A stretch of DNA of 64,000 bases. It comes from Histoplasma ohiense (Eukaryota > Ascomycota > Eurotiomycetes > Onygenales > Ajellomycetaceae). The number at the start of each line of letters is the position of its first letter. Position 1 is the stretch's first letter. Where the stretch lies: positions 744,001 through 808,000 of the forward strand of contig JAEVHH010000006.1 in assembly GCA_017607445.1 (NCBI GenBank), in the 5' to 3' direction. The notes under the pieces were generated by a model. It was given only the letters and a program-made list of their open reading frames with translations. It had not been told where the DNA came from and did no database searches. The position numbers were made by a program, and so were the translations under genes. Shown here piece after piece: positions 22,160 through 34,285 of this stretch.

Positions 22160-25100
22160 TTATCATTGTCTTCTTTGTTTTTGTTTACTGACTGACTTCT
22201 GATAGGTTTTATTAAACTGTTTCAAGTACTTCTGACTGTTCATCAAGTTTTCCTCAGATTCCCAAGAATTATCTGTGTCTGTACAATCTTTTCATTTGAC
22301 AAAATATTGTGTTTGACTGTGGTACTGATGTTTATCTAATATAGCTTCAACTTTTCATTCCTCTTGCATGTCTATAATTATCAGTTCTGCTTGCGGGATT
22401 TGTCCGTCATGTGTGTGATATGGTTCAAGAAGAGAAACATGGAATACAAAATGAATTTCTTTATATTGCAGTGTGAGTTTCAATTTGTACATCTGCATAC
22501 TGTGAATATCAATTATTTGAAAGAGACTCAAAAATCAATGATCTAGTTTGGGTGAGAGTTGCAAGATAGATATATTTTTTGCACACAGCATTACCCAGTC
22601 CTCTATCTTAAAGCTTTTTGATATATGACACTGATTGTAATACTTTTTCTCAGCTGCTTTGACAGCTTTCAGACATTCTCAGATTTTGTTCTCTGCTTGC
22701 TTCATTCATTCCACTTGTTTCATTGCTGATTTTGACACATTCATGCTTGGGGGTTCTATGTCTATGCAAAGTTCAGTTGGTCAGCCGATCATTGCTTCAG
22801 ATGATGTCATTTTTATCAATGTGTGGAAGATGTTGTTATATACTCATTGTGTCAGAGAAATTCATTCTATTCAATTATCTTGCTGATAGCTGCAATATGT
22901 GTGAAGATAATGTTCAATCATCTGATTCAATCATTCTGTTTGGCCATCAGTTTGTGGGTGGAATGCCATTGATAATTTTTGTCAGACATGAAGCAGGTAA
23001 CACAATGTTGATCAAAACTTGCTATTTATTAATGAATCTTGATTGCTAATAATGTTCACAGATAGATCAAAGTTCTTCACAATTCTTCATACAATAATGT
23101 CTACAAGTTCTTCTGCATCTAGCTCTGAAGATGTGGACACAATTATGACTCATTTGATGAATAAATCAACAAATATGATAATAGCATTATAGATTTGACT
23201 TTCCTTTTTATTATCTGATAGGTCTTCAATAAAGTCTATACTAATTGTATGTCATTTCTTATCTGACACTGAATGTGGTTATAGCAATCTGTACAGCTTG
23301 TGCTATGATATCTTGATATGTTGACAAACATTGCAAGTTCTCACATATTCTGCAATCTCATTGCTCATACCATGTCACAAGTACTTGCATTTGATTGCTT
23401 TGATGATTTTGTCACATTCAAAATGGCCACTTTGAGAATCATTGTGATTCATTTTCATTATTTCATGTCTTATGATCTTGTCTTGCAGTATGTAGACTTT
23501 ATCATCTTTTCTGAGCAGATCATCTTTATCTACTGCTCAAATCAAATGATTATCTATACTAGTGTCATTCATCTCTAGTCTTCTGTGAAGTTCAGACATG
23601 TCAGTGTCTCTATTCTGAATCTGCAGTAAGAGTTTGATGATAGATTCAGCTATCTCTTTGTAATAGACTGTCTCAGACTCAAATATCTTGACAGTTAGAA
23701 TTCATGACATCAGAGTCTCTAGATTTAATTCTATAACATCTGTGACCTTGTTCTCATCTGCAGATGCATTCTTTATTCTATAGAGATTGTTGTCATCAAT
23801 GACTACAGATCTCTTCACTCAACAATTTTCATTAGCTTGCAGATTTTTTCACATTATCTTGACATATTGATCTAATTTTGTGTTTTCTTTTGTCTTTAGT
23901 GACTTAAAGATCCTCTTATGCAGCTTCTCTTGCAGAATAGAAAGCTCTGTCAAAAGAGCTGTATGTTTCACAAAATCTGAGTGACAACTTGATGCATCTG
24001 CAGAATTATTTTTCTCAGAACAGTGCTCTATTTCAAAATTGAATGCTGAGAGTATTTCTATTCAGCAAATCTGATACTCATTTAGCTGCTTCATTGTCAT
24101 GAAGTGCTGGAGATTGACATGATCAGATAAAACAATTATTGAATGCCTGCTATCATGTAAGTAGTGATGTCATTGTCTGAAAGCTTCTACAATCAGTAAC
24201 ATTTCTAGATCATATGTTTGATAACATCTTTCTGTTTCTGTGAGCTTTCTAGACCAAAACATGATTGGGTGTCAGTGATCATTATCCATTAATTGTGATA
24301 TTACTGTGGCAATTGCAACATCAGATTCATTCATTTCTATATGGAGTTTTTGCTGTGGATCAAAGTGGATCAACAATGATGCTTTTGTAAAGCATTCTTT
24401 TAACTGCAAAATTGCATGCTTGCAGTTTTCATCTAACTGAACAGATGTGTTATTCTTCTCTCTTTTTGTTTTGTAATCTTTTAACAATTCAGTCAGAGGT
24501 GCTGTTATTATTGAGAACTTGTATATGAATCAATGATAGAAATTGACAAATTCTAGAAATATTTGCAATTTGTTTATAGTTTGTGGTTCTGGCCAATCTA
24601 GAATTGTGTCAACACAGTGTTTCTCAATGATAATGCTCTGTGTGGTAATCACAAAACCCAAAAATCCAATTTCTGTTGCATGGAATGTACACTTACTAAG
24701 TTTGGCATATAGTCTCCATCACCTTAACTGTTCCAGCACATTCTTAACATGGATGACATGTTCATCAAGTGTGTTTGAATAGATTACAATATCATCAAGA
24801 TAAGCCACACAATATATGTCTAAAAGGTCACTGAGGGCTTTGTTGATATAAGATTGAAAGATTGCAGGGACATTGATTAGCTCAAAAGATAAGACTAGAT
24901 ATTCAAAGTGTTCATATTGTGTTTAAAATGCTGTTTTCCATTCATCCTCTGCTTGTATATAAATTCTATGATACACATCTCTAAGGTTCAGTTGTGTATA
25001 TATTTTGGCACCTGCTAATCTATCAAGTATTTCACTTATCAAGAGCAGTGGATATCAATTCTTGATCATTATTTCATTCAATTCTTGATAATCTATGCAA

Positions 25101-25850
25101 AGACACAGGGTTCCATCTTTCTTGAGTGTGAATAATACTGGTGTGCTGGCTGAACTCTTGAATGAATGTATTCAATTCTTCTCTAACATCTTTTCAATAT
25201 ATTCTCAGAGGACAGAGAGTTCTTGAGATGATAGATTATATATCAGTCAGTATGAGGGTTCCTTGCCAGGTTTGAGCTCTATGGCATGATCATGAGATGC
25301 ATGTTCCACATCAGGTATGTCTTCTCAGAATACATCAAGATAATCTTTATAATCATCTGAAATATTTGGCTCAGTTGCTGCACTCGCAGCTTGTAATGAT
25401 AAGACAGTGAATATAATATTGTCATCATCAATTAGTGTTGTGAATTCTTTAGCAGTATCCAGGTGTATGTGGTTAATATTCAACACTTTTCTATAGATCC
25501 AGCATCTTCACACCCAGTCAATATCAGAGTTCACAGCTTCCAACCACAGCATGCTCAAAATTACATCATATTCACTAATGTCAGTCTCTTTGAAATGGTG
25601 GAATCCTTCTTGAAGGACATGTTCATCATCAATAATCTTCATTGCAGCTCTTTGTTGTTCATATGATTTAATCTTATGATTATCAACTGCTTCCACTACT
25701 TTTGGTTTATCTTCTGTCTTCAAGAAATATTTTGATGCCCAGATGTGGAATACAAAGTTTGCATCCATGCCAGAATCCACTAGCATTCACACCATCAACC
25801 ATTTCACTTCTGTCAGCATTTATGTATTCATCATCAATAATTGTTTATCT
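22160..25850 (-). pseudogene. Gypsy-3 pol: protease-RT-RNase H-integrase-chromodomain (copy A)
   Basis: Minus strand. Protease fragment with LVDSGMDANFVFHIWASKYF (25786-25508), keeping DSG. RT with an intact YLDDIVIYS block (about 24775-24810). RNase H fragment with LHIEMNESDVAIATVISQL (24487-24272). The integrase zinc region reads CNVCQHIKIS near 23320, and the catalytic-end motif FHPQTDGQTE keeps its Glu codon (22934-22936). A chromodomain (about 22340-22190) reads QYFVK-stop-KDCTDTDNSWESEENLM; the stop is TGG turned to TGA. Many stops elsewhere. Confidence 0.85.
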
Positions 25851-25859
25851 CACAGTCTA

Positions 25860-26949
25860 GTTGTTTGTATTCCCAATGCAGCAGCTGCTTCTATGATTGG
25901 AATTGCTGGTTTTTTGCTTATTGAATTTGATTGTGCTTTTCAGAGTGTAACATTCAACAATCATTTGCAATATGACCCTTCTTATGACAGTGAGAACACT
26001 TCTTCATTCAGTTATATTTATCTTTCTTGATTTGTTCAGTTGAATCTGTTTGTTCCTCTCATTTCCTCTTGTTTCAACAGTTGCTAGATTTATCAGAACA
26101 ACACTGATTCTCTATGAATATCACAGATCTTCCTTTGTGAATAGCACATCATCACTTCAACATATTTTTCTCAAGAGTCTGTAGAATTCAAAGCAACTCT
26201 TTATAGTTCTGAGGCTCTTGATTTTGATGGTTGAGTTCTGTGTATAATACTTTCAATGTCTTACTACACAAGTTATCCATTCTTTGTTCTTTGTTATATG
26301 AGGGTAAGTAGTATTCTCAGTCTTTGAGATATTTAGAGAAATTGTGTATTGATTGTCATTCTTGTTGCTTTGTATCTTGAAACTTTTGACTCATCAATCA
26401 GTGCTGGTTCTGTGGATTGTTAATTTGCATTTCTAGATGTGATAACATATTGTCAAAAGTCAACAGTGTTGCTCCTCCACATCTCTTATATGATGATACA
26501 AAATTCAATCATTTCTGCTTAACATGAATGTCAAGGTAGAGTTTAGCATCATTTATCTTATGTTCTTCCTTTCAATAATACTGGTGGTGGTGTGTAAAGA
26601 GAGTCAACATATGATCTTTATAGTTCTTGAATTCTAACATATTTTTTCCTTGATAATAGTTCTTAATCTTCAACCTCAGTGGTGTTTCATTATCATCATC
26701 TGTATTGTTCACAGATCGATTTTGCAGCAGTTCTGTGATGATATTCTGAGTTAATTGAGACTCAATGAAAGTATCTTCACAAATCTGTGCTTCCAACTCA
26801 TTGAGCTGCTGTTGTACATGCAGAATAGCTAATTGCTGCTCTCATTCACAAATTTGATCATTCAACTGTTGCAAACATGCATTGTGATCATTGAAGGCAG
26901 TAGAAGATTCAGGTTGATTTTCAAGGGATCTTATGCATATTGAAATCAT
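25860..26949 (-). pseudogene. Gypsy-3 gag (copy A)
   Basis: Starts MISICIRSLENQPESS at 26949. A glutamine-rich helix region (QQLNDQ, EQQLAILHVQQQLNEL) is followed by a long open part (26796-26572), a capsid-like stretch, and a CCHC knuckle CSHCHKKGHIANDC (25957-25998). Several TGA and TAA breaks. The start is chosen because it is the first Met after the leader and copy B has the matching ATG at 60869. Confidence 0.75.
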
Positions 26950-27054
26950 CTTGCATGTTTTAACTAATGTTGTGTGTTTTAACTAACATTGCATGCTTTA
27001 TTGTAGGTGTGTGTAACAACGGACCACTCAAATAAAGTTTAGAGTGATTAGAAT

Positions 27055-27325
27055 TGTAAGAGATGGTTGTAGATATAATTATGAGAGTAGTGTGAAGTAC
27101 ACATGTAGAATGTTAAGAAGGTAGCAATCTCTATTATTCAAAGCTAATCACTGATCTTCTAATATCTATGGATATCAGCAAGCATTATATAGATGACTAT
27201 CATGTGCTACAGCTGTCTATGGTGCTGTGTGCTATGTCCCTCTTCATTAATTCTGGTGTGTTCTGTGTTCTTCTATCGCCACATAGCTATTTCCTAATAT
27301 AGATATCTCCGTTGCGTCTATTACA
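27055..27325 (-). repeat. 5' LTR of Gypsy-3 copy A
   Basis: 271 bp; on the + strand TGTAAGAGATGG to GTCTATTACA. The internal sequence next to it on the minus strand (ATTCTAATCACTC) does not begin with TGG. Confidence 0.93.
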
Positions 27326-27330
27326 TTAGA

Positions 27331-27700
27331 AGTCTTGATGTCAGAGTGTGTGTAAGACTTCTGTATACAGATCACTTCACAGCTCTGCTCAAAAGCAAGC
27401 TGTAGAGCTGCTGTATGACAGAGAACTGCTCTGACTGTATTTGCTCAGAAGATCTGCAGAGAGTGATTTTTCTGCTGATTATTTCTGTGACATCAACCAC
27501 ATCACTGATGTTGATATTCTAGCATGAGAAGTTACTTAATGAGCTGCTGTCAAAGTTCATCTGTGAAATGAAATTGAAGAGTCTCAGATCTGTTGTCTGC
27601 ATGCTGAGACTAGACTATTCTTTAACTGCTTGACTGTGCTGCTGCTCTGCTGTGTAGACTGAGTGTTGTCTAATGTGAATCATCTATCAGATAGCATTCT
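27331..27700 (-). pseudogene. LINE ORF2, 5' part beyond the Gypsy-3 insertion
   Basis: Fragment between ORF1 and the insertion point, presumably the N-terminal endonuclease part of ORF2 by position. I see no clear motif and the frame is broken by stops. Confidence 0.4.
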
Positions 27701-29252
27701 CTTCACTGATGAAGCTCTGAGTAACTGCTTATTTACAGAGTGCTAGCTCAGTGAGCTGTGTTGACTGAGTTGATTGAGTGAATGATGTAGATATTATCAC
27801 TGTGACTATTGATGCTGACTGTGTTGATGATGATTGCTGCTTCTGAGCATCTCTGTGACATCTGTCATCAAGACAGCAGACAGCTGCTAGTTTCTTTTGA
27901 GTTAGATATCTGAGAATGCTGTTCACACATCTGAGTGCAGCAGAGCAGTGCTGATGTTCAGCTGAGTAGAATTGACAGCAGTTGACACACTGTGATACTC
28001 TCTTACACTTCACTTTTATTGATTTCTTGTGCTGGCTTGTGAGCTTGCTGCAGTTGGAGTATCTTGTCAGTTGCACACATTTTGATGAATGACAGTATCT
28101 CTGATATTCTGAATCATGTCTCACTGTCAGAGATCTTTTCTCAATGAGTCTGACCCTCTCACTGACATTGAAGAGTGAGAAGTTTTTCATTGAAATGAGA
28201 AAAAAAATAATTCATGTAATCTTCTCTGTCTTGAGATTCATTTCATATTGCAAGAGTTAACAGCTCACTGATTTTATCTTTGTCTGAGTCAGAATCTCTT
28301 TCTCAATCATTTTATCTGTGAGAATTCTTGTTTCTTCTCAGTTCTGAACAAATTCTGAAATCTCTGAAACAGTATAATTGTACCACCACTCTGATAGCTG
28401 AATCTCTGTAATGTCAAGAACTTTACAGAGAGTAGTTACTGTCTTCTCAGTGATCAGAGCATTGTATATATCTCTGTTGTTTAATATAATCACTCAATCT
28501 ATTCTGATGAGCTTCATTTTCAGTATATTAGCTATATCTCTCACTCTTTGAATGTTTGCAATGATCATCTGCTGTATAGCATATGACTGCAGTCAAATGA
28601 TTTATTTCTTTGACTGAAAAATGATGAGAACTTGTGAGTTCTTCTGCTGTTATATACTCTCTGTGAAGCTTCTTGACTGACTGATGTTCTTGAGCTACAG
28701 ATCAGCTTCACTAGCTCTGTCAGCTGAGAAAGCTGCAGTTTTGACAGAAATAGCTTCAGAGAGAGCAGAATTTTTTCTCTTCTGTACAATATTCACTCAG
28801 ATAGTCAGCTTTCTTACAGTTGTCTTTGCTGAATTTGACTGTGAATGAGTATTCAGAACAGCACTCTCTCTCAGAGTTGATGCTACACTCAGATCTACTG
28901 TCACATATACAATGAATTTTTTACAGAAGACTCAGACAAAGTTCTAACTGACTGACTGCTTCTTCTTCTCAACTCAGCTATTCAGAATCTTTGTCAATCT
29001 GATGAGAGTCTTCTGCTGCAGATTCTGTTGCTGTTGAGTCTTCTCAAACTGCTTCTGCAGCTGAGAGATGGCTGTGAAGATGCTGTCACTGACTTCTTTG
29101 AGAACTGAAGAAGACATTGTAACAGTCTTTCTCTGTCTCTTATTAGTCTTTTCAGTAATAAAATTGATCAGCAACTCCAGCTTCAGTGATCTGATGTAGA
29201 CTGTGTCAATGTTCTTGAGTGGATGGGAGGGCATTGAGGGCTCCATGATCAC
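27701..29252 (-). pseudogene. LINE ORF1 (gag-like, cysteine motifs)
   Basis: Starts MIMEPSMPSHPLKNIDTVY at 29252. Early there is a glutamine-rich coiled-coil-like part (ISQLQKQFEKTQQQQNLQQK). Near the C-terminus lies a histidine/cysteine-rich region (YCHSSKCVQLTRYSNC, CVNCCQFYSAEHQHC, LRCVN) that looks like mutated CCHC knuckles, as in ORF1p of Tad/I-type LINEs. The last about 150 codons (28190-27729) are open; upstream is interrupted by several stops. ORF1p would bind LINE RNA. Confidence 0.7.
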
Positions 29253-29420
29253 TCAACCTGTGCAGTACACACATGTAGAGTAATCACAGAGGATGTGCAA
29301 TGATATTGAATGGGTTGAAGGGTTAAAATTATATGAAAACAGTTGGAAAAGTGGAAAATTCAAATGTACCTCTACATTCGTGGGTAGTTGTAAGGATGAA
29401 AGCTTCGATTTTGAGGGTGT

Positions 29421-29839
29421 GAGAAAGCTGGCTAGAGAATGAAAGAGATTCTTGTCTACAGAGAGAATAAGATGATATTGATCACAGACAGAGAGTTTAG
29501 AAGATCTCTCAGAATGTTTTTTAGAGCTTTCTTCATGTATTCAATAAGATTTATAATAAACAATGAAGAATATGATGGAGTGAGACAGCTCTAAAATTTA
29601 AGCTATATCTAAAAATAAATGTTTCTGCTTTTGAAGATTTAAAATAGTATTAATAATAGCTGAAGAGTATTCTCTCTGCAATGTTTTCAGTTTTGAGGGC
29701 ATCTTTTGATGTATAGAGGGGATGTTGAATGATGAAGAAATCTTTGAAGAAGAGGGGTAAGAAGAGGGGTTCTCAGCACTGAGTCATTAATATACTGATT
29801 CATTGAATATTACTGTACATCTACTCATCTCTGTTATTG
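29421..29839. other. Host sequence between LINE and old Gypsy-1 remnant
   Basis: About 400 bp of single-copy-looking AT-rich DNA. It contains the word TTTTGAGGG again near 29692 and the repeated AAGAAGAGGGG near 29750. No gene seen. Confidence 0.4.
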
Positions 29840-29935
29840 CACTCTGTGCTTATATAGTCTCTAACAATTCTTCTGTATAATCTCTTCTGTCTCATACTCT
29901 GCACTCATATAATTCTAACAATTCTTCTGTGTAAC
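29840..29935 (+). repeat. Old Gypsy-1 LTR remnant, left piece
   Basis: Matches the GTAGTCTCTAACRATTCTTC blocks of the Gypsy-1 LTR. It is interrupted by Gypsy-3 copy B and continues at 61232-61433. The left edge is unclear because the first part is missing or too decayed. Confidence 0.65.
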
Positions 29936-30206
29936 TGTAAGAGATGGTTGTAGGTATAATTACAAGAGTAGTGTGAAGTATATATGTAAGATGTTGAGAA
30001 GATAACAATCTCTATTATTCAAAGCTAATCACTGATCTTCTAATATCTACAGATATCAGTGAGCATTATATAGATGATTATCATGCTCTACAGCTGTCTA
30101 TAATAATGTGTGTTATATTTATTTTTATTAGTTCTGATGTGTTCTGTGTTCTTCTATTGTCATATAGTTATTTTCTAATATAGATATCTCTGTTGTGTCT
30201 ATTACA
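29936..30206 (-). repeat. 3' LTR of Gypsy-3 copy B
   Basis: 271 bp; on the + strand TGTAAGAGATGG to GTCTATTACA. The 536 bp to 30742 correspond to the antisense-gene upstream region of copy A and show no other gene. Confidence 0.93.
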
Positions 30207-30742
30207 ATTATCTCTTTTCTTCAAAGATCTGATTCTCAGAGCTTTTTATTGCAACATATGAAGTTTGTAATATGTGCTGTGTGGTTGATATTGTATAAAA
30301 TTCACAGAATTGAACTGAATTAATTGTTGAGGTTAATTCTGAAGTGTTGCTGTTTCAAAAGAATGTTTTTCCATCTTCAATGTCATTGCAGTTCAATTAT
30401 GATTTAGATACAACTTCTGAATCTCTTTTCTTTGACTTCTACATCAAAAAATTGTACTCTAATAAAATCATCACCACCATCATCATCAATGATTTTTTAT
30501 TTAAAAAGAATACATCAATTTATCAAACAAAGTACACTGTATCTTTCTATGCAATTTTTATTGTGAATTTCAAAGTTTTGATTGTGTGGTTGTGTTTTCC
30601 ATTTTGGGTTGAGTTTTGTGTTGTTGCAATCTTTTTGATCAATATTGCAATATTGGTTTCAATCTTCAACATCTGTTTTTTTTTTTCTTGCTTCTCCTTC
30701 TTCTTTGAACAAGGCTTTGGTACTAATTAAAGTTATGATAGA

Positions 30743-31883
30743 ATATCAGAACCAGCTATTTCTGTTGCTGGTTCAGAGTCTATGAAGAGTGATATGCTGT
30801 CTGTCATTGAGAGCATTTGCTTGGATTGTCTGAAGAGATTGCAGAATCCTTCAGTATATTCTTGTTTTGTGAATGATGAATAGACACACTGTCACATCTG
30901 CTATATATCAAATAGAAGTTGTGCTGTCATAAGTTTTCTTAAACTGAGATTGTTATAGATACTAATGAGTTATAGATGTCTGAGTGCTTTCATGAAATCA
31001 GTCAATCTTTGATTGATGAATTTCATGAGATGCTGTTCTCTGACAAAGTTTTAGATGAAAGATTTGCTATGTATCAAACTGCTGTTGTGAGATTTGTACT
31101 TGATATACAGATCTACAAGAATGCAGATGAGATTCTAAAATTCTATATAAACTTTAATAATCTATTGTCACAGTGAGATGTGGCATTTGATTATAGCAGT
31201 GTTTCAGAAAGTGCATTTTTGTGTTCTGCTATTATATCAGTGTCATCTTCACTGAGCCAAGATCTTGATATATTATTTGAGTTGACTGATAATGTAGACA
31301 AAGATGAGAAAGTGAACAGTTTTATTGAAGTGTTAGAAAGAAACACAGCAGTATATTGCTGTTGTTGTATTCAATATTTGACAACATCTCCTCATCATCA
31401 TTGTGAGTCTGCTGAGAATTGATGTAAAAAATGCAAGCACTGCTCAGTGACAAAGCACACTTGCATTCTGATAAGTTATTATTCAAAACAGATGTTTTTA
31501 CAGTATATAACATTAACTTGTATTAGATGTTAGTGAATGTCATTGAATTGACTCAGATGGTTATCAATGCTGCTGAGAATCTAATTATTGCTGATGTGAA
31601 TGCTTTGAATGTTAATGTTTTGCAGAGCACTGTGACTGTGGCAGTTAAATCTTTTGCTGTGAAGATTCAGAAGATTCAATGAGACAGTTCTTCTGAAACT
31701 TCAGCTGAAACAATGATTGATGAGATTTCAGTGATTACATCACTGATCACAGCTTTCAAATCATCATTGAAACATCACACTTCATCAGTTGAGGAAATTC
31801 AGAATAATAAGCAGATTTGTTTTGATGACAATTTCTTAAATAACACTGATCAAGCTGAGACAGATCTGTTTTTTAATCTCTGA
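30743..31883 (+). pseudogene. Antisense cysteine-rich accessory gene of Gypsy-3 (copy B)
   Basis: Homologue of 20996-22137 with the same exon order. The start ATG is now ATA (30743-30745). The intron 5' site is ATAAGT and its branch reads ATACTAATG. An in-frame TAG replaces a CAG in exon 1, and a TGA (31174-31176) splits exon 2. Copy B keeps a Cys that copy A lost: CHICYISNRSC against CHIYHISNRSC. This supports a C-x2-C-x6-C motif in the ancestor. Unrecognised family. Confidence 0.55.
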
Positions 31884-31899
31884 GTGAAATAAGTATATT

Positions 31900-32604
31900 C
31901 AGCAGTCATTGTCATCTTCTTCACTTTTGTTTATTAACTGATTTCTGATAGATTTTATTAAACTGTTTCAAGTACTTTTGACTGTTCATCAAGTTTTTCT
32001 CAGATTTTCAAGAATTATCTGTGTCTGTACAATCTTTTCATTTGACAAGATATTGTGTTTGATCACAGTACTGATATTTGTCTAATATAGCTTCAACTTT
32101 TCATTTCTCTTGCATATCTATAATTATCAATTCTGCTTGCAGGATTTGTCTATTGCATGTGTGATATGATTTGAGAAGAGAAATATGAAATATGAAATGA
32201 ATTTTTTTATATTACAGCATAAGTTTCAGTTTGTACATCTGCATACTGTAGATATCAATTATTTGAAAGAGACTCAAAAATCAATGATCTAATTTGAGTG
32301 AGAGTCACAAAATGAATATATTTTTTGCACACAGTATTACTCAGTTCTCTATCTTAAAGTTTTTTGATATATGATACTGATTATAATACTTTTTCTCAGC
32401 TGCTTTGATAGCTTTCAGACATTTTCAGATCTTATTCTTCACTTATTTCATTCATTTCATTTATTTCATTATCAATTTTGACACATCTGTGCTTGAGAGT
32501 TCCACATCTATGCAAAGTTCAGTTGGTCAGCTGATCATTGCTTCAGATAATGTCATTTTTATCAATGTGTGGAAGATGTTGTTATATACCCATTGCACTA
32601 GAGG
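31900..32604 (-). pseudogene. Gypsy-3 pol 3' part: integrase C-terminus and chromodomain (copy B)
   Basis: Collinear with 22160-22862 of copy A and cut at the Gypsy-4 insertion; the rest of pol resumes at 49336. Heavily mutated, with no open frame of note. Confidence 0.7.
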
Positions 32605-32608
32605 AATC

Positions 32609-32754
32609 TGTGGTAATTTCGGCTTATTATTCTTCCGTAGTGTATGCCACCCTCTATTATCAAGAATGGTGTACACTACTGCACTAGTTAATTCGTATAA
32701 GAAGAGCTGCAAAGCTTAGAAGCTTTGAACAGCTCAAGCAATCTTTGAACTACA
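32609..32754 (+). repeat. 5' LTR of Gypsy-4
   Basis: 146 bp, TGTGGTAATTTCGG to CTTTGAACTACA. It contains an inverted pair GCAAAGCTTAGAAGCTTTG and keeps several CpG sites. The next bases (TCTGATAGCATA) do not start with TGG. Confidence 0.88.
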
Positions 32755-33253
32755 TCTGATAGCATATCTAAATCAAAGAGAGCATACACTTCTGAGGATG
32801 TGATAATTCCATCTATGATGTGAGTTATAGTTATCATGCCAGTGTGGTCATCTCTACACTCTAGAGCTTGATCATACAAATGAGTGGTGAAGTTGAAATG
32901 CTTCTGATTCCAAAATTGGTAGCAGACAACTCACTGCCATATGTGAGGTGAGTCAAGAGTATAGAAAGATGGTGTAGAGATGGACAATGATTCAAAGAAC
33001 CACTCTACTCACAAGCTTAAGAAGAAGTCAGTCAGTTGTACAATCAAGAAGATATCAACAAAAAATCAACTATAAATGATATTCTTAAGATATAGAGAAA
33101 AGTGTATGACTGATGATAATCATTATAAACATCTTCAATCAACACTCATTTCTTGTATCTGAATCAAATGAAATGTAACTGATTTTCAAAGATCTATAAG
33201 AAGTAGTACACAGAGCAGCAGCTCTCACACTCAAGAACAACAAACTTCTCATT
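32755..33253 (+). other. Gypsy-4 leader / start of gag region
   Basis: Internal sequence between the LTR and the first hAT-like element. No convincing ORF; gag becomes recognisable after 34602. Confidence 0.45.
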
Positions 33254-33430
33254 CACAACATTAGACTGGCTGTGTGACCATGCATGGGACTGGGACTAAA
33301 TATTTCTCCAGTCCCATTATCAAATTTCTTAGTCCTGGTCCCATATAGTGTTTATTAAATTAGTCACTTTACACTGTTTATATTATAAATCTAGTCCCAG
33401 GTCATGTTCTTCTTATAAATTACTGATTCT

Positions 33431-33475
33431 GGTCCCATTTGGTCCCATTTTGTTAAAATGGGACCAAATGGGACC
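33431..33475. repeat. Perfect palindrome, 21-bp arms, 3-bp loop (hAT copy 1)
   Basis: Each arm carries GGTCCCATTT twice; the loop is GTT. The same structure is at 40747-40791 in copy 2. Only one arm end survives in the third copy (61966 onward). Confidence 0.9.
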
Positions 33476-33594
33476 ATGATTTACCCTATATAGATGATAT
33501 AATGCTATGAGCGTTACCAAAAATCATTACCTATCAAAAGAAGTTTAGTGTATTTATGCTCTAGTTCTATTTTGAACTAGTAATGATAGTGATA

Positions 33595-34285
33595 GATAGA
33601 TTCGCCGCGGTAGATAGGTTGGCAGCGATAGATTAGCAGCGATAGATTAGCAGCGATAGATAGATTGGCAGTTATAGATAGGTTGGCAGCGATAGATTAG
33701 CAGTGATAGATAGCTTAGTAGTGAGGGATAGCTTAGCAGCGAGGGATAGCTTAGCAGTGAGGGATAGCTTAGCAGCGAGAGACAGCTTAGCAGCGAGGGA
33801 TAGATTGGCAGCGGCGATAGATTAGCAGCGATAGATAGATTAGCAGCGATAGATAGATTGACAGCAGCGATAGATTAGCAGCAATAGATAGATTGGCAGT
33901 GGTAGATAAATTGGCAGCGATAGATAGGTTGGCAGCGATAGATAGGTTGGCAGCGATAGATAGGTTGGCAGCGATAGCTTAGCAGCGAGGGATAGCTTAG
34001 CAGTGAGGGATAGATTGGCAGCGGCGATAGATTAGCAGCGATAGATAGATTAGCAGCGATAGATAGATTGACAGCAGCGATAGATTAGCAGCAATAGATA
34101 GATTGGCAGTGGTAGATAAATTGGCAGCGATAGATAGGTTGGCAGCGATAGATAGGTTGGCAGCGATAGCTTAGCAGCGAGGGATAGCTTAGCAGCGAGG
34201 GATAGCTTAGCAGCGAGGGATAGCTTAGCAGCGAGGGATAGCTTAGCAGCGAGGGATAGCTTGCAGCAATAGATTGGTTGACAGC
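33595..34285. repeat. Minisatellite inside hAT copy 1
   Basis: About 40 variant units of 14-18 bp built from GATAGATTAGCAGC, GATAGATAGGTTGGCAGC and GAGGGATAGCTTAGCAGC. The CAGCGA core recurs. Stretches are duplicated, for example 33790-33960 and 34020-34150. Confidence 0.9.

Larger units (their letters stand above)
20182..27325 (-). mobile_element. Gypsy-3 LTR retrotransposon, copy A
   Basis: 7144 bp, bounded by two 271-bp LTRs and flanked by the perfect 5-bp duplication TTAGA (20177-20181 and 27326-27330). It interrupts the LINE. On the minus strand: 5' LTR, gag with CCHC, protease, RT, RNase H, integrase, chromodomain. Between the pol end and the 3' LTR lies a spliced gene on the opposite (+) strand. 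Gag-pol contains many stops; the antisense gene is much less damaged. Confidence 0.93.
15593..29406 (-). mobile_element. Tad-like LINE (non-LTR retrotransposon), split by Gypsy-3
   Basis: Flanked by a 14-bp direct repeat GATTTTGAGGGTGT (15579-15592 and 29407-29420), as expected for target-primed insertion. Subtracting the nested Gypsy-3 and its TSD leaves about 6.7 kb. On the minus strand: ORF1 with cysteine motifs (29252-27700), then ORF2 with endonuclease, RT and RNase H, then a repeat-containing 3' region and a (CAAA)n-type tail. ORF1 plus an RNase H-bearing ORF2 fits the Tad clade of fungal LINEs. All frames carry TGA stops, so it is dead. Confidence 0.88.
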
